Shown here: positions 14,756 through 21,370 of the stretch, one piece after another
Layout: every line of letters starts with the position of its first letter
Position numbering within the stretch: the first letter of the stretch is position 1
NCBI GenBank assembly: GCA_031552335.1
Contig: JAVBMQ010000235.1
Span: forward strand, 1 to 21,370
From: JAISFI01 sp031552335
GTDB lineage: Bacteria > Bacteroidota > Bacteroidia > Bacteroidales > Azobacteroidaceae
DNA length: 21,370 nucleotides
Direction: 5' to 3'
Program-made: the position numbers and the translations under genes
Notes under the pieces: generated by a model
Seen by the model: the letters and a program-made list of their open reading frames with translations, nothing else
Told to the model about the DNA's origin: nothing
Database searches by the model: none

Positions 14756-15967
14756 ATGAAAAAGATATTTTTTATGATAGCCATCTTCGGGCTATTTATC
14801 GGAGGATGTAATCATCGTCATGATCATGATCATAATCATGAACACAATGAACACGATCATGAAGATCATGCTCATGAAAATCATACAGATGAAGGAGAAA
14901 AAGAAGAGAATGAAAATGTGGAAACTCTTGGAAACACGATCATTTTCACTCACGAACAAGCTGGCAAGATTGATTTTGCCACAGCACTACCTGTCAAGCA
15001 AAATTTCGGGCAAGTCATCAAAACCACTGCCCAGATACAATCTTCTCAAGATGATGAAAATATCATCTCGGCCCGCACCAGCGGTATCGTTATGATGGAA
15101 GGGAATTCTATTGTTGAAGGGAAAAATGTATCTGGCGGACAATACTTATTCAGCATTTCCGGAGCAGGAATGGCTGATAACAATGCAAACGTTCGCTTTA
15201 TAGAAGCCCAAGCCAATTATTTGAAAGCAAAAGAAGACTATGAACGGGCTCAGGATTTGGTGAAAGAAAAAATCGTTTCCGACAAAGATTTTCTTCAGAT
15301 AAAAAGCACATACGAAACAAGTAAAGCTGTTTACGACAATCTGCACAAGAACTTTTCGGCAAACGGGCAACGTGTTGCCAGTCCAGGCAACGGATACATC
15401 AAACAACTGTTTGTTTCCAATGGACAATTTGTTTCCGAAGGACAAGCGCTTCTTCGTATTTCCAAAAACAAAACATTGATACTGAAAGCTGATGTACAAT
15501 CCAAATATGTATCAATATTACCCTTTATATCATCTGCTAACATCCGTAGTACTGACAAAAAAATGACCTATTCGCTGGAGGATATGAACGGAAAACTTCT
15601 ATCCTTCGGGAAAAGTTTATCAAATGACAATTATATGATTCCGGTCAGCTTTCAAATCGACAACAAAGCAGGATTCATTCCCGGCAGTTTTGTGGAAATT
15701 TTTATCCGTACAAAATCAGAAAAACAAGTACTTACAATACCTAATGATGCGCTAACGGAAGAACAAGGAGTATTCTTTGTTTATGTTCAGCTTGCTCCCG
15801 AACACTTCGAAAAAAGAGAAGTAAAAACAGGAGTAACTGATGGAATATGCACCGAAATTATTTCTGGCATAAGTGATAGTGATGAAGTTGTGATAAAAGG
15901 AGCTATTTCTGTAAAGTTGGCACAAGCTTCGGGGGTGCTGGATCCTCATGCAGGGCACGTTCATTGA
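14756..15967 (+). CDS. RND efflux periplasmic adaptor lipoprotein (CusB/CzcB type)
   Basis: 403 residues, membrane-fusion protein of a tripartite metal exporter. A lipoprotein signal ends at GGC (Cys18). It is followed by a histidine-rich tract with 11 His between residues 20 and 43, and by an acidic linker. The body shows the adaptor pattern: a barrel-sandwich half (IISARTSGIVMMEG), a coiled-coil hairpin (about 145-200, NYLKAKEDYERAQDLVKEKIVS), the second half (SPGNGYIKQLFVSNGQFVSEGQALLRIS), then beta-barrel and membrane-proximal domains (GSFVEIFIRT, TIPNDALTEEQGVFFVYV). The C-terminus is also His-rich (His398, 401, 403). This favours Zn2+, Co2+, Ni2+ or Cu+, without deciding among them. The stop is immediately followed by repeat arm E. 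Confidence 0.92.
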   Translation: MKKIFFMIAIFGLFIGGCNHRHDHDHNHEHNEHDHEDHAHENHTDEGEKEENENVETLGNTIIFTHEQAGKIDFATALPVKQNFGQVIKTTAQIQSSQDDENIISARTSGIVMMEGNSIVEGKNVSGGQYLFSISGAGMADNNANVRFIEAQANYLKAKEDYERAQDLVKEKIVSDKDFLQIKSTYETSKAVYDNLHKNFSANGQRVASPGNGYIKQLFVSNGQFVSEGQALLRISKNKTLILKADVQSKYVSILPFISSANIRSTDKKMTYSLEDMNGKLLSFGKSLSNDNYMIPVSFQIDNKAGFIPGSFVEIFIRTKSEKQVLTIPNDALTEEQGVFFVYVQLAPEHFEKREVKTGVTDGICTEIISGISDSDEVVIKGAISVKLAQASGVLDPHAGHVH

Positions 15968-15999
15968 AATTACGAATTAGGAATTACGAATTAGGAATA
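15968..15999 (+). repeat. Left arm of cassette E
   Basis: AATTACG, AATTAGG, AATTACG, AATTAGG, AATA: 32 nt, starting at the base after the adaptor stop (TGA, 15965-15967). It matches the right arm at 16372-16403 as an inverted repeat at 27 of 32 positions. Confidence 0.85.
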
Positions 16000-16008
16000 T
16001 ATAATGTT

Positions 16009-16380
16009 ATGAGAGATAGTAATGTTGTTATTAAGAAGAGTTATGATTTTGCTATTCGCATCATCAAATGTTATAAATATATGACAATAGAAAAGAAAGA
16101 ATTTGTACTTTCTAAACAACTTTTGCGTTGCGGGACATCCATCGGTGCTAATGTAGAAGAAGCTATTGGAGGACATTCCAGAAAAGATTTTCATGCAAAA
16201 CTATCCATCGCATATAAAGAAGCAAGAGAAACTCATTATTGGTTGAGACTTTTAAACGACACTGATTTTCTTGAACAAAAAATGACCAGTTCATTATTAG
16301 TCGATTGCGATGAACTCTTAAAAATCATTGGCAGTATCACTAAATCTCTCAAAGAACAAAATCTGAATCCCAATTCGTAA
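16009..16380 (+). CDS. Four-helix-bundle protein (23S rRNA intervening-sequence protein family)
   Basis: 123 residues from the ATG at 16009. The sequence fits the four-helix-bundle / S23 family closely: SYDFAIRIIKCYKYM, then LSKQLLRCGTSIGANVEEA, then SRKDFHAKLSIAYKEARETHYWLRLL, and a final helix. Relatives include proteins encoded in 23S rRNA intervening sequences and the Avd accessory protein of diversity-generating retroelements, which forms a nucleic-acid-binding barrel. No reverse transcriptase is seen here. A TTG at 15964 is in frame, but starting there would translate the repeat arm, so ATG is preferred. The stop codon is supplied by the right arm (AATTCGTAA). It has no evident role in metal export. 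Function of the family outside rRNA is unknown. Confidence 0.9.
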   Translation: MRDSNVVIKKSYDFAIRIIKCYKYMTIEKKEFVLSKQLLRCGTSIGANVEEAIGGHSRKDFHAKLSIAYKEARETHYWLRLLNDTDFLEQKMTSSLLVDCDELLKIIGSITKSLKEQNLNPNS

Positions 16381-16403
16381 TTTCTAATTCGTAATTCGTA
16401 ATT
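16372..16403 (-). repeat. Right arm of cassette E
   Basis: On the plus strand, AATTCGT, AATTTCT, AATTCGT, AATTCGT, AATT: 32 nt, the inverted partner of 15968-15999. It holds the stop codon of the four-helix-bundle gene (16378-16380) and ends just before the A7 run preceding the pump ATG. Confidence 0.85.
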
Positions 16404-16412
16404 AAAAAAATC

Positions 16413-19400
16413 ATGTTAAATAAAATCATACAATTTTCCCTCAACAACAAATTATTTGTATTGCTGGGAGCCGTAATCCTGGTTATTACAGGAGTTTATA
16501 CGGCAGAGAAAATGGATATTGATGTCTTTCCCGACCTTACGGCACCCACGGTTGTCGTTATGACTGACGCAGAAGGAATGGCCTCCGAAGAAGTAGAAAG
16601 ACTGGTTACTTTTCCTATTGAAACAGCAGTTAATGGAGCCACAGACGTACGCCGTGTGCGCTCTGCCTCCATGCAAGGTTACTCTTTTGTCTGGGTAGAA
16701 TTTGACTGGGGTACAGATATTTTCAAAGCCCGCCAGATCGTGAGTGAAAAAATGGTTACTATTGCAGAAACAATGCCGGGAGGAATTCAACCCATACTAG
16801 CACCACAATCCAGTGTGATGGGAGAAATCCTGTTCATCGGACTACAATCTGATTCAACTTCATTGATGGAGTTAAGGACTTTAGCGGAATGGACTGTCAA
16901 GCCGGTTATTCTGGCTACAGGAGGCGTTTCGCAGGTAACTATTATCGGAGGAGATTACAAACAATACCAGGTACTGGCCAATCCTCAGTTAATGAAATAT
17001 TACAAAGTCAGCATGCAGGAAATGGAAACTGTGTGCGCCAACATCAGTAAAAATTCATCCGGAGGAATTGTCAGAGAATATGGTAATGAATATGCTGTCA
17101 GAGGGATGGCACGAACATCAGACCTGGAGACATTGGGCAATTCATTGGTAAAAATGAATAATGGTCAGCCGGTCTATCTGAATGATGTGGCAGATGTTGT
17201 TATCGGCAGTGCAGTCAAAATGGGAACTGCCTCACGGGATGCCAAACCGGCTGTTATTATTTCTATTTCCAAACAACCGAATGTCAATACACTGAACGTC
17301 ACCCGGAATATCGAAAAAAATCTGGAGGAACTGCAAAAAACATTACCTCAGGACGTAAAAATGGATACAAAAATATTCCGGCAGGCCGATTTCATTGAAA
17401 CTTCCGTAAACAATGTTACCAAAGCATTGATTGAAGGAGCCATTTTTGTTATTATCATTCTTTTTCTCTTTTTAGGGAGTTTCCGGACGACTTTGATTTC
17501 GGTAATAGCCATTCCCTTGTCATTGCTGGGCTCAATCATTGTTCTTAAAATGATGGGGATGAACATCAACACCATGAGTCTTGGAGGTATGTGTATTGCT
17601 ATCGGCTCTCTGGTAGATGACGCAATCATTGATGTTGAGAATGTATATAAACGGCTGAAACAAAACCATCAAAAACCGGCATCCGAACGACTGTCCGTTT
17701 TTTCTGTGGTTTTTGATGCCTCCCGGGAAATCCGGGCTTCAATCCTGAATGCCACTCTGATTATCATTGTTGCATTTATTCCATTGTTTTTCCTTTCCGG
17801 CATGGAAGGGAGGATGTTGAAACCATTAGGAATTGCTTATATCGTTTCTTTATTTATGTCATTGGTTGTTGCCATGACACTTACTCCTCTTTTATGTAAG
17901 TTGTTGTTATCCGGCGACAAATATCTGGAGAAAAATGCAAAGGATAAATGGTTGGTAAGGAAACTGACATCTGCTTATCAACATTCTCTGGAATGGGCTT
18001 TAAAATATAGAAAACCGGTTTTAATCAGCACTGTTGCTCTTTTTGTTATTGCAATGATCATTTCCCTGAATATGGGACGCAGCTTTTTACCAGAATTCAA
18101 TGAAGGAGCATTGACAATCTCTGCCGTTTGCAAACCAGGTGTCTCGCTGGATGAAAGTGACCGGTTGGGAACATTGATGGAAAAAGAGTTGCTAAGTATC
18201 CCGGAAGTAAAGACTACAGCCAGACGTACCGGAAGAGGAGAATTGGATGAACATTCACAATCGACCAACGGTGCGGAAATTGATGTTAATTTTGTATTAG
18301 GAAAACGTTCGCAGGAAGCATTCATGGCAGATGTACGTAGCAAATTAGCATCTATACCAGGAGTAGCAACCACCGTCGGCCAACCTTTGGGTCACCGCAT
18401 TGACCATATGCTTTCCGGTACACGTGCCAATATCGCCATCAAAATTTTCGGAAATGACCTGAACAAACTTTTCACTTTAGGAAATCAGATACAACAAAAC
18501 ATTGCAGATATTCCCGGCTTGGCAGATGTAAGCGTGGAACAACAGACAGAAGTTCCCCAATTACAAATCCGGGCAAACCGTGCTATGCTGGCGCGCCATG
18601 GTATCAGCATGGAAGATTTCAATCGTTTTGTATCATTGGCATTCGCAGGGGAAAAACAGGCTGAAATCTTCGAAGGACAACAAAGTTTTGACTTGATTTT
18701 AAAATTCAATGAAGATTATACCCAAAATATGGAAGGTATCAAGTCTGCATTGATTGACACTCAGAATGGAGGAAAAGTCCCTCTGGAAGAAGTAGCAGAA
18801 ATCATTTCGACAACAGGACCTAATTCTATCAGCCGGGAGAATGTACAACGAAAAATAGTGGTTTCTGTGAATGTAGCCGAGAGAGATCTTAGCGGAGTTG
18901 TCAATGATATCAGGAAAAATGTAGAGAAAAACATTTCCCTCCCGGAAGGTTATCGCATAGAGTATGGAGGACAGTTTGAGAGTGCTCAGAATGCATCAAG
19001 AACACTCCTACTGGCATCAGCACTGGCGATCGGGATTATTTTCCTGCTACTGTATCATGAATTTAAAAACACCAAACTGGCAGGGATAATTCTGATCAAC
19101 CTCCCTCTGGCACTGATCGGAGGAGTATTTGCGGTCTTCTTTTCTTCAGGAGTAATCAGTATTCCATCTATCATCGGATTTATTACTTTGTTTGGAATTG
19201 CAACCAGGAATGGTATTTTGCTGGTATCCAATTATCAGCATTTACAAAAAAATAAAGTTCCGTTACATGAAACGATTATCAAAGGCTCTACTGACCGTCT
19301 CAATGCTATCCTGATGACTGCATTGACAGCAGGTTTAGCCCTGCTACCTCTTGTTTTCAGTGGAGATAAGCCAGGAAATGAAATACAAAGTCCGATGGCA

Positions 19401-19523
19401 GTAGTGATCCTGGGAGGATTATTCACATCAACATTATTGAATATCTATATTGTGCCGATGATATATAGTGCATCTTTTTTGCAAATAGATAAGGAACAAA
19501 AGAGAAAAATAAGAGAAGTATAA
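16413..19523 (+). CDS. Heavy-metal efflux RND pump (CusA/CzcA family)
   Basis: 1036 residues, an inner-membrane proton-driven transporter; E. coli CusA has 1047. The N-terminus MLNKIIQFSLNNKLFVLLGA leads into TM1 and the heavy-metal signature DIDVFPDLTAPTVVVMTDA. The TM4 proton-relay region reads IGSLVDDAIIDVENVYKRL (Asp402, Asp403, Glu409), characteristic of the HME rather than the drug-exporting RND group. Hydrophobic segments cluster at about 335-505, 535-555 and 860-1020 around two large periplasmic loops. It captures metal from the periplasm or cytoplasm and exports it through the adaptor and the TolC-like channel. Metal specificity is not clear; I did not establish CusA-type methionine ligands. 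The spacing to the TolC-like gene is 39 nt, consistent with an operon. Confidence 0.95.
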   Translation: MLNKIIQFSLNNKLFVLLGAVILVITGVYTAEKMDIDVFPDLTAPTVVVMTDAEGMASEEVERLVTFPIETAVNGATDVRRVRSASMQGYSFVWVEFDWGTDIFKARQIVSEKMVTIAETMPGGIQPILAPQSSVMGEILFIGLQSDSTSLMELRTLAEWTVKPVILATGGVSQVTIIGGDYKQYQVLANPQLMKYYKVSMQEMETVCANISKNSSGGIVREYGNEYAVRGMARTSDLETLGNSLVKMNNGQPVYLNDVADVVIGSAVKMGTASRDAKPAVIISISKQPNVNTLNVTRNIEKNLEELQKTLPQDVKMDTKIFRQADFIETSVNNVTKALIEGAIFVIIILFLFLGSFRTTLISVIAIPLSLLGSIIVLKMMGMNINTMSLGGMCIAIGSLVDDAIIDVENVYKRLKQNHQKPASERLSVFSVVFDASREIRASILNATLIIIVAFIPLFFLSGMEGRMLKPLGIAYIVSLFMSLVVAMTLTPLLCKLLLSGDKYLEKNAKDKWLVRKLTSAYQHSLEWALKYRKPVLISTVALFVIAMIISLNMGRSFLPEFNEGALTISAVCKPGVSLDESDRLGTLMEKELLSIPEVKTTARRTGRGELDEHSQSTNGAEIDVNFVLGKRSQEAFMADVRSKLASIPGVATTVGQPLGHRIDHMLSGTRANIAIKIFGNDLNKLFTLGNQIQQNIADIPGLADVSVEQQTEVPQLQIRANRAMLARHGISMEDFNRFVSLAFAGEKQAEIFEGQQSFDLILKFNEDYTQNMEGIKSALIDTQNGGKVPLEEVAEIISTTGPNSISRENVQRKIVVSVNVAERDLSGVVNDIRKNVEKNISLPEGYRIEYGGQFESAQNASRTLLLASALAIGIIFLLLYHEFKNTKLAGIILINLPLALIGGVFAVFFSSGVISIPSIIGFITLFGIATRNGILLVSNYQHLQKNKVPLHETIIKGSTDRLNAILMTALTAGLALLPLVFSGDKPGNEIQSPMAVVILGGLFTSTLLNIYIVPMIYSASFLQIDKEQKRKIREV

Positions 19524-19531
19524 GAGAAGTA
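19510..19531 (+). repeat. Exact 11-bp tandem duplication at the pump stop
   Basis: TAAGAGAAGTA occurs twice in tandem, followed by a partial third copy (TAAAGAG). The second copy begins with the pump stop codon TAA. Probably replication slippage. Confidence 0.7.
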
Positions 19532-19562
19532 TAAAGAGTTTATATTTTTAGCATTTGATTCG

Positions 19563-20738
19563 ATGAAAAAAAATATCAGTATATTATTATTAATATGTTC
19601 TGCTTCATATGTAATGGGGCAGAACATTGAAAATGTGCTACAGGAGGTAGAATTAAACAACACCGTCCTGTCAGCACTCAAAAAGCAGGTTGAAGCAGAA
19701 AAGGCAGGAAACAAATCCGGAATCTATCCTGAAAACCCGGAAGTAGAATACCATTATCTATGGGGAAATGAGGAGGAACCGGGTAACCGGACAGATTTCA
19801 GTGCATCACAGAGGTTTGATTTTCCAACCAGTTACTATCATAAAAAGAAAGTCTCGGATGGAAAAAATCAACAAGTAGAACAAAAATACAGGATTGAAAG
19901 AAAAAACGTATTATTGGAAGCCAAACAGGTTTGCATTCAATTGATTTATCAAAATGCATTACTTGGAGAACTTCAGAATCGATTATCACATGCCCAGGAA
20001 ATCGCAGGAGCATATCAAAAGAGGTTTGACAAGGGAGAAGTCAACATTCTGGAGAATAACAAAGCAAAACTGAACCTGTTAAATGCCCAGAAAGAAATCA
20101 ATACAGCAACAGCAGAAAAACAAAGCTTAGAGGCTGAGTTGCTTCGTCTGAATGGAGGTAAAGAAATTTCTTTTCCTGTAACATCCTATGATCCGGTTCC
20201 ACTTCCTTCGGATTTTAAGCAATGGTATGCTGATAATCATATCAACAATTCACTTTTACAATATCTGGAACAAGAAACTGCCATCAATAAACAAAATGAA
20301 AAATTACAACGATCAATGAACCTACCCAAACTCTCCATTGGATATATGAGTGAAAAGGTACGAACAGAACAATTTCAGGGGGTTACAATCGGAATGTCTA
20401 TTCCCTTATGGGAAAACAAAAATACAGTCAAACAAATCAAAGCACAGACGATTGCATCACAAGCAGCATCGGATGATGCAGAAAACCGGCAATACAATCA
20501 AAGCAAAGCATTGTATGAAAAGGCAGGCAGGTTGAATGAAACGTTAATTACCTACAAGGAATATATGAATAACATCAACAGCTCAGACCTCTTAAAGAAA
20601 GCGCTTGATGCAGGGGAGATTTCGCTGATTGAATATATGACTGAACGGGGAATTTATTATGAGACTGTTAATTATGTATTGGGAACAGAGAGGGATTATC
20701 AGTTGCTTGTAGCAGAACTGAAAGAATGGGAGTTGTAA
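19563..20738 (+). CDS. TolC-family outer-membrane efflux channel
   Basis: 391 residues. A signal peptide covers about 1-19 (cut before QNIEN). The mature part is dominated by long amphipathic helices with heptad character, in two outer-membrane-efflux (OEP) repeats. The first includes LNNTVLSALKKQVEAEKAGN and the strand stretch NPEVEYHYLWGNEEEP. The second begins near 215 and includes LPKLSIGYMSEKV and GMSIPLWENKNTVKQIKAQ. A segment typical of the family, LLKKALDAGEISLIEYM, lies near the C-terminus. It completes the tripartite exporter with the adaptor and pump. It is shorter than E. coli CusC and lacks a clear lipobox, so it is probably not lipid-anchored. The A-rich spacer before the ATG suits Bacteroidota initiation. 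Confidence 0.9.
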   Translation: MKKNISILLLICSASYVMGQNIENVLQEVELNNTVLSALKKQVEAEKAGNKSGIYPENPEVEYHYLWGNEEEPGNRTDFSASQRFDFPTSYYHKKKVSDGKNQQVEQKYRIERKNVLLEAKQVCIQLIYQNALLGELQNRLSHAQEIAGAYQKRFDKGEVNILENNKAKLNLLNAQKEINTATAEKQSLEAELLRLNGGKEISFPVTSYDPVPLPSDFKQWYADNHINNSLLQYLEQETAINKQNEKLQRSMNLPKLSIGYMSEKVRTEQFQGVTIGMSIPLWENKNTVKQIKAQTIASQAASDDAENRQYNQSKALYEKAGRLNETLITYKEYMNNINSSDLLKKALDAGEISLIEYMTERGIYYETVNYVLGTERDYQLLVAELKEWEL

Positions 20739-20960
20739 TAATTATTTTCAGAGAGAATAGATATAATATTTAAAAAGATTAATTTTCATTGCTATGTTGA
20801 TATTGATTTCTTATCTACCTTGCCAGTATGGATATCTCTTTATTTATAAGAAAATCGAAGCCAACTGTGAAAGTTTACTTTCAAAGATTACCGAAGCGTA
20901 TCCTATTATTATACAAACTTAGATAAAAATCACGGACTATAGCGCCTTTGTATAAAAATG
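20739..20960. other. AT-rich spacer after the efflux operon
   Basis: No firm gene. One 42-codon open frame (20794-20922, beginning MLILISYLPCQYGYLF) is present, but nothing beyond an ATG and stop supports it. The convergent terminator follows. Confidence 0.4.
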
Positions 20961-20994
20961 ATATCCTGACAGATTTCAAAACCTATCAGGATAT
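20961..20994. terminator. Hairpin between convergent efflux and DUF1214 genes
   Basis: ATATCCTGA (20961-20969) pairs with TCAGGATAT (20986-20994), extended by two inner pairs after one mismatch. It is flanked by A-rich sequence on the left and TTATTA on the right. It lies 13 bp from the DUF1214 gene's stop and is probably a bidirectional terminator. Confidence 0.65.
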
Positions 20995-21007
20995 TTATTA
21001 AGAAAAG

Positions 21008-21370
21008 TTATTCTATTTCCTCAAAATCGCCCGGTTTCCATGAACCGTCGAAAGCAGGCGCTTCAGGTCCATAAATCCGGAAATAGGAGAACCAACCCTT
21101 ATTGGGTATAGTTTGAATCCAAACGTTTTCTTTACCGGCAGGGGCTTTGGGGCCGAAATACAAATCGACAGTAGCGCCTTTCTGGTCTTTCAGTTCAAAC
21201 ATCGAACGCAGGGCTGCTTTGTTTTGTTCAGTAGCAATTTCGCTGCGGGTTTCATTATCATAAATGGTTATCGACCAGAATAACTTGCCCGGAACCGGTT
21301 GCGGAACCGTCAATTTATAGGTTTTACTTCCGTCCAGATATTTTCCGGTATTATCCTTTAAACCTAACCA
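21008..21370 (-). CDS. DUF1214 (DUF1254/DUF1214 family) protein, 5'-truncated by window
   Basis: The last 120 residues are visible; the frame is open to the window edge, so the start lies beyond 21370. The sequence fits the C-terminal DUF1214 domain: DGSKTYKLTVPQPVPGKLFWSITIYD, then VDLYFGPKAPAGKENVWIQTIPNKGWFSYFRIYGPEAPAFD, and WKPGDFEEIE. Quoted in parts, these are the conserved FWS, YFGP, NWIQT-like and RIYGP positions. Proteins of this family are usually secreted or periplasmic beta-rich proteins with a preceding DUF1254 domain. Their biochemical function is unknown to me. It is convergent with the efflux operon and unlikely to be part of it. Confidence 0.88.
   Translation of the reverse strand, partial: WLGLKDNTGKYLDGSKTYKLTVPQPVPGKLFWSITIYDNETRSEIATEQNKAALRSMFELKDQKGATVDLYFGPKAPAGKENVWIQTIPNKGWFSYFRIYGPEAPAFDGSWKPGDFEEIE

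Larger units (their letters stand above)
15968..16403 (+). mobile_element. Candidate four-helix-bundle cassette bounded by heptad inverted repeats (436 bp)
   Basis: Two 32-nt inverted arms enclose 372 nt. Almost all of this is one gene of the 23S rRNA intervening-sequence protein family, and the gene's stop lies inside the right arm. The cassette lies precisely between the adaptor stop and 9 nt before the pump ATG. The same arm design bounds the gene-less elements B and C. Family knowledge: homologues occur in 23S rRNA intervening sequences, which are stem-bounded insertions removed from rRNA. Inference: this is an insertion of the same style in a protein operon, acting at DNA level (mobility) or RNA level (processing). 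Confidence 0.55.

Noticed and set aside
15964..16008. TTG start for the four-helix-bundle gene
   Set aside because: It would translate the repeat arm itself and overlap the adaptor stop; the family-like sequence begins after the ATG at 16009.
15968..16403. Complete diversity-generating retroelement suggested by the Avd-like fold
   Set aside because: No reverse transcriptase and no recognised template/variable repeat pair is present in the window.
20794..20922. 42-codon plus-strand open frame after the TolC-like gene
   Set aside because: No recognisable motif, promoter or neighbour support; could be chance in AT-rich DNA.

Overview
The window looks like a Bacteroidota chromosome, most likely order Bacteroidales. 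The signs are AT-rich intergenic DNA, a MurF-alanine racemase fusion, a cargo protein with a type IX secretion (T9SS)-like C-terminus, meso-diaminopimelate dehydrogenase, an Rpn/PD-(D/E)XK transposase-like gene, and one textbook Bacteroidetes promoter (TTG-N19-TAnnTTTG) before fabI. No rRNA, tRNA or CRISPR array was seen. Both edge genes are truncated by the window.

Layout. (1) Positions 2-574 hold the 3' part of an Rpn-family nuclease gene, followed by a strong hairpin. (2) A minus-strand pair at 671-4928 encodes a 1326-residue modular secreted protein and, 1 bp downstream, a 91-residue protein with a signal peptide and a C-terminal membrane anchor. (3) Plus-strand housekeeping genes follow: murF-alr fusion, fabI and a Sua5/YciO/YrdC protein. 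(4) A minus-strand series runs ddh - lgt - flavodiiron protein - nagB. The first three are tightly coupled. nagB is separated from them by a 560-bp gene-free composite repeat. (5) A plus-strand heavy-metal efflux locus encodes a Cys/His-rich small protein, a His-rich lipoprotein adaptor, an HME-type RND pump and a TolC-like outer-membrane channel. A four-helix-bundle gene of the 23S rRNA intervening-sequence protein family sits between adaptor and pump. (6) A DUF1214-type gene enters from the right edge on the minus strand.

The most interesting structure is a dispersed repeat family. Five loci carry 32-nt arms built of four AATTNNN heptads plus a final AATW. Three loci have paired, inverted arms. 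Two of these (8830-8916 and 9536-9618) are short and have no gene. The third (15968-16403) encloses the four-helix-bundle gene and splits the efflux operon. Every arm lies at or within a few bases of a stop codon, and several supply the stop. Removing 15968-16403 on paper leaves the adaptor stop and pump start 9 nt apart, as expected in a compact operon. I propose that this is an IVS-like cassette with gene-less, MITE-like relatives; mobility and RNA processing are inferred, not shown.

A second repeat class lies at 10460-11003: three TACTTTTTG-type hairpins, each with a 6-nt loop, plus a nested stem of about 124 bp. It extends the end of the flavodiiron reading frame.
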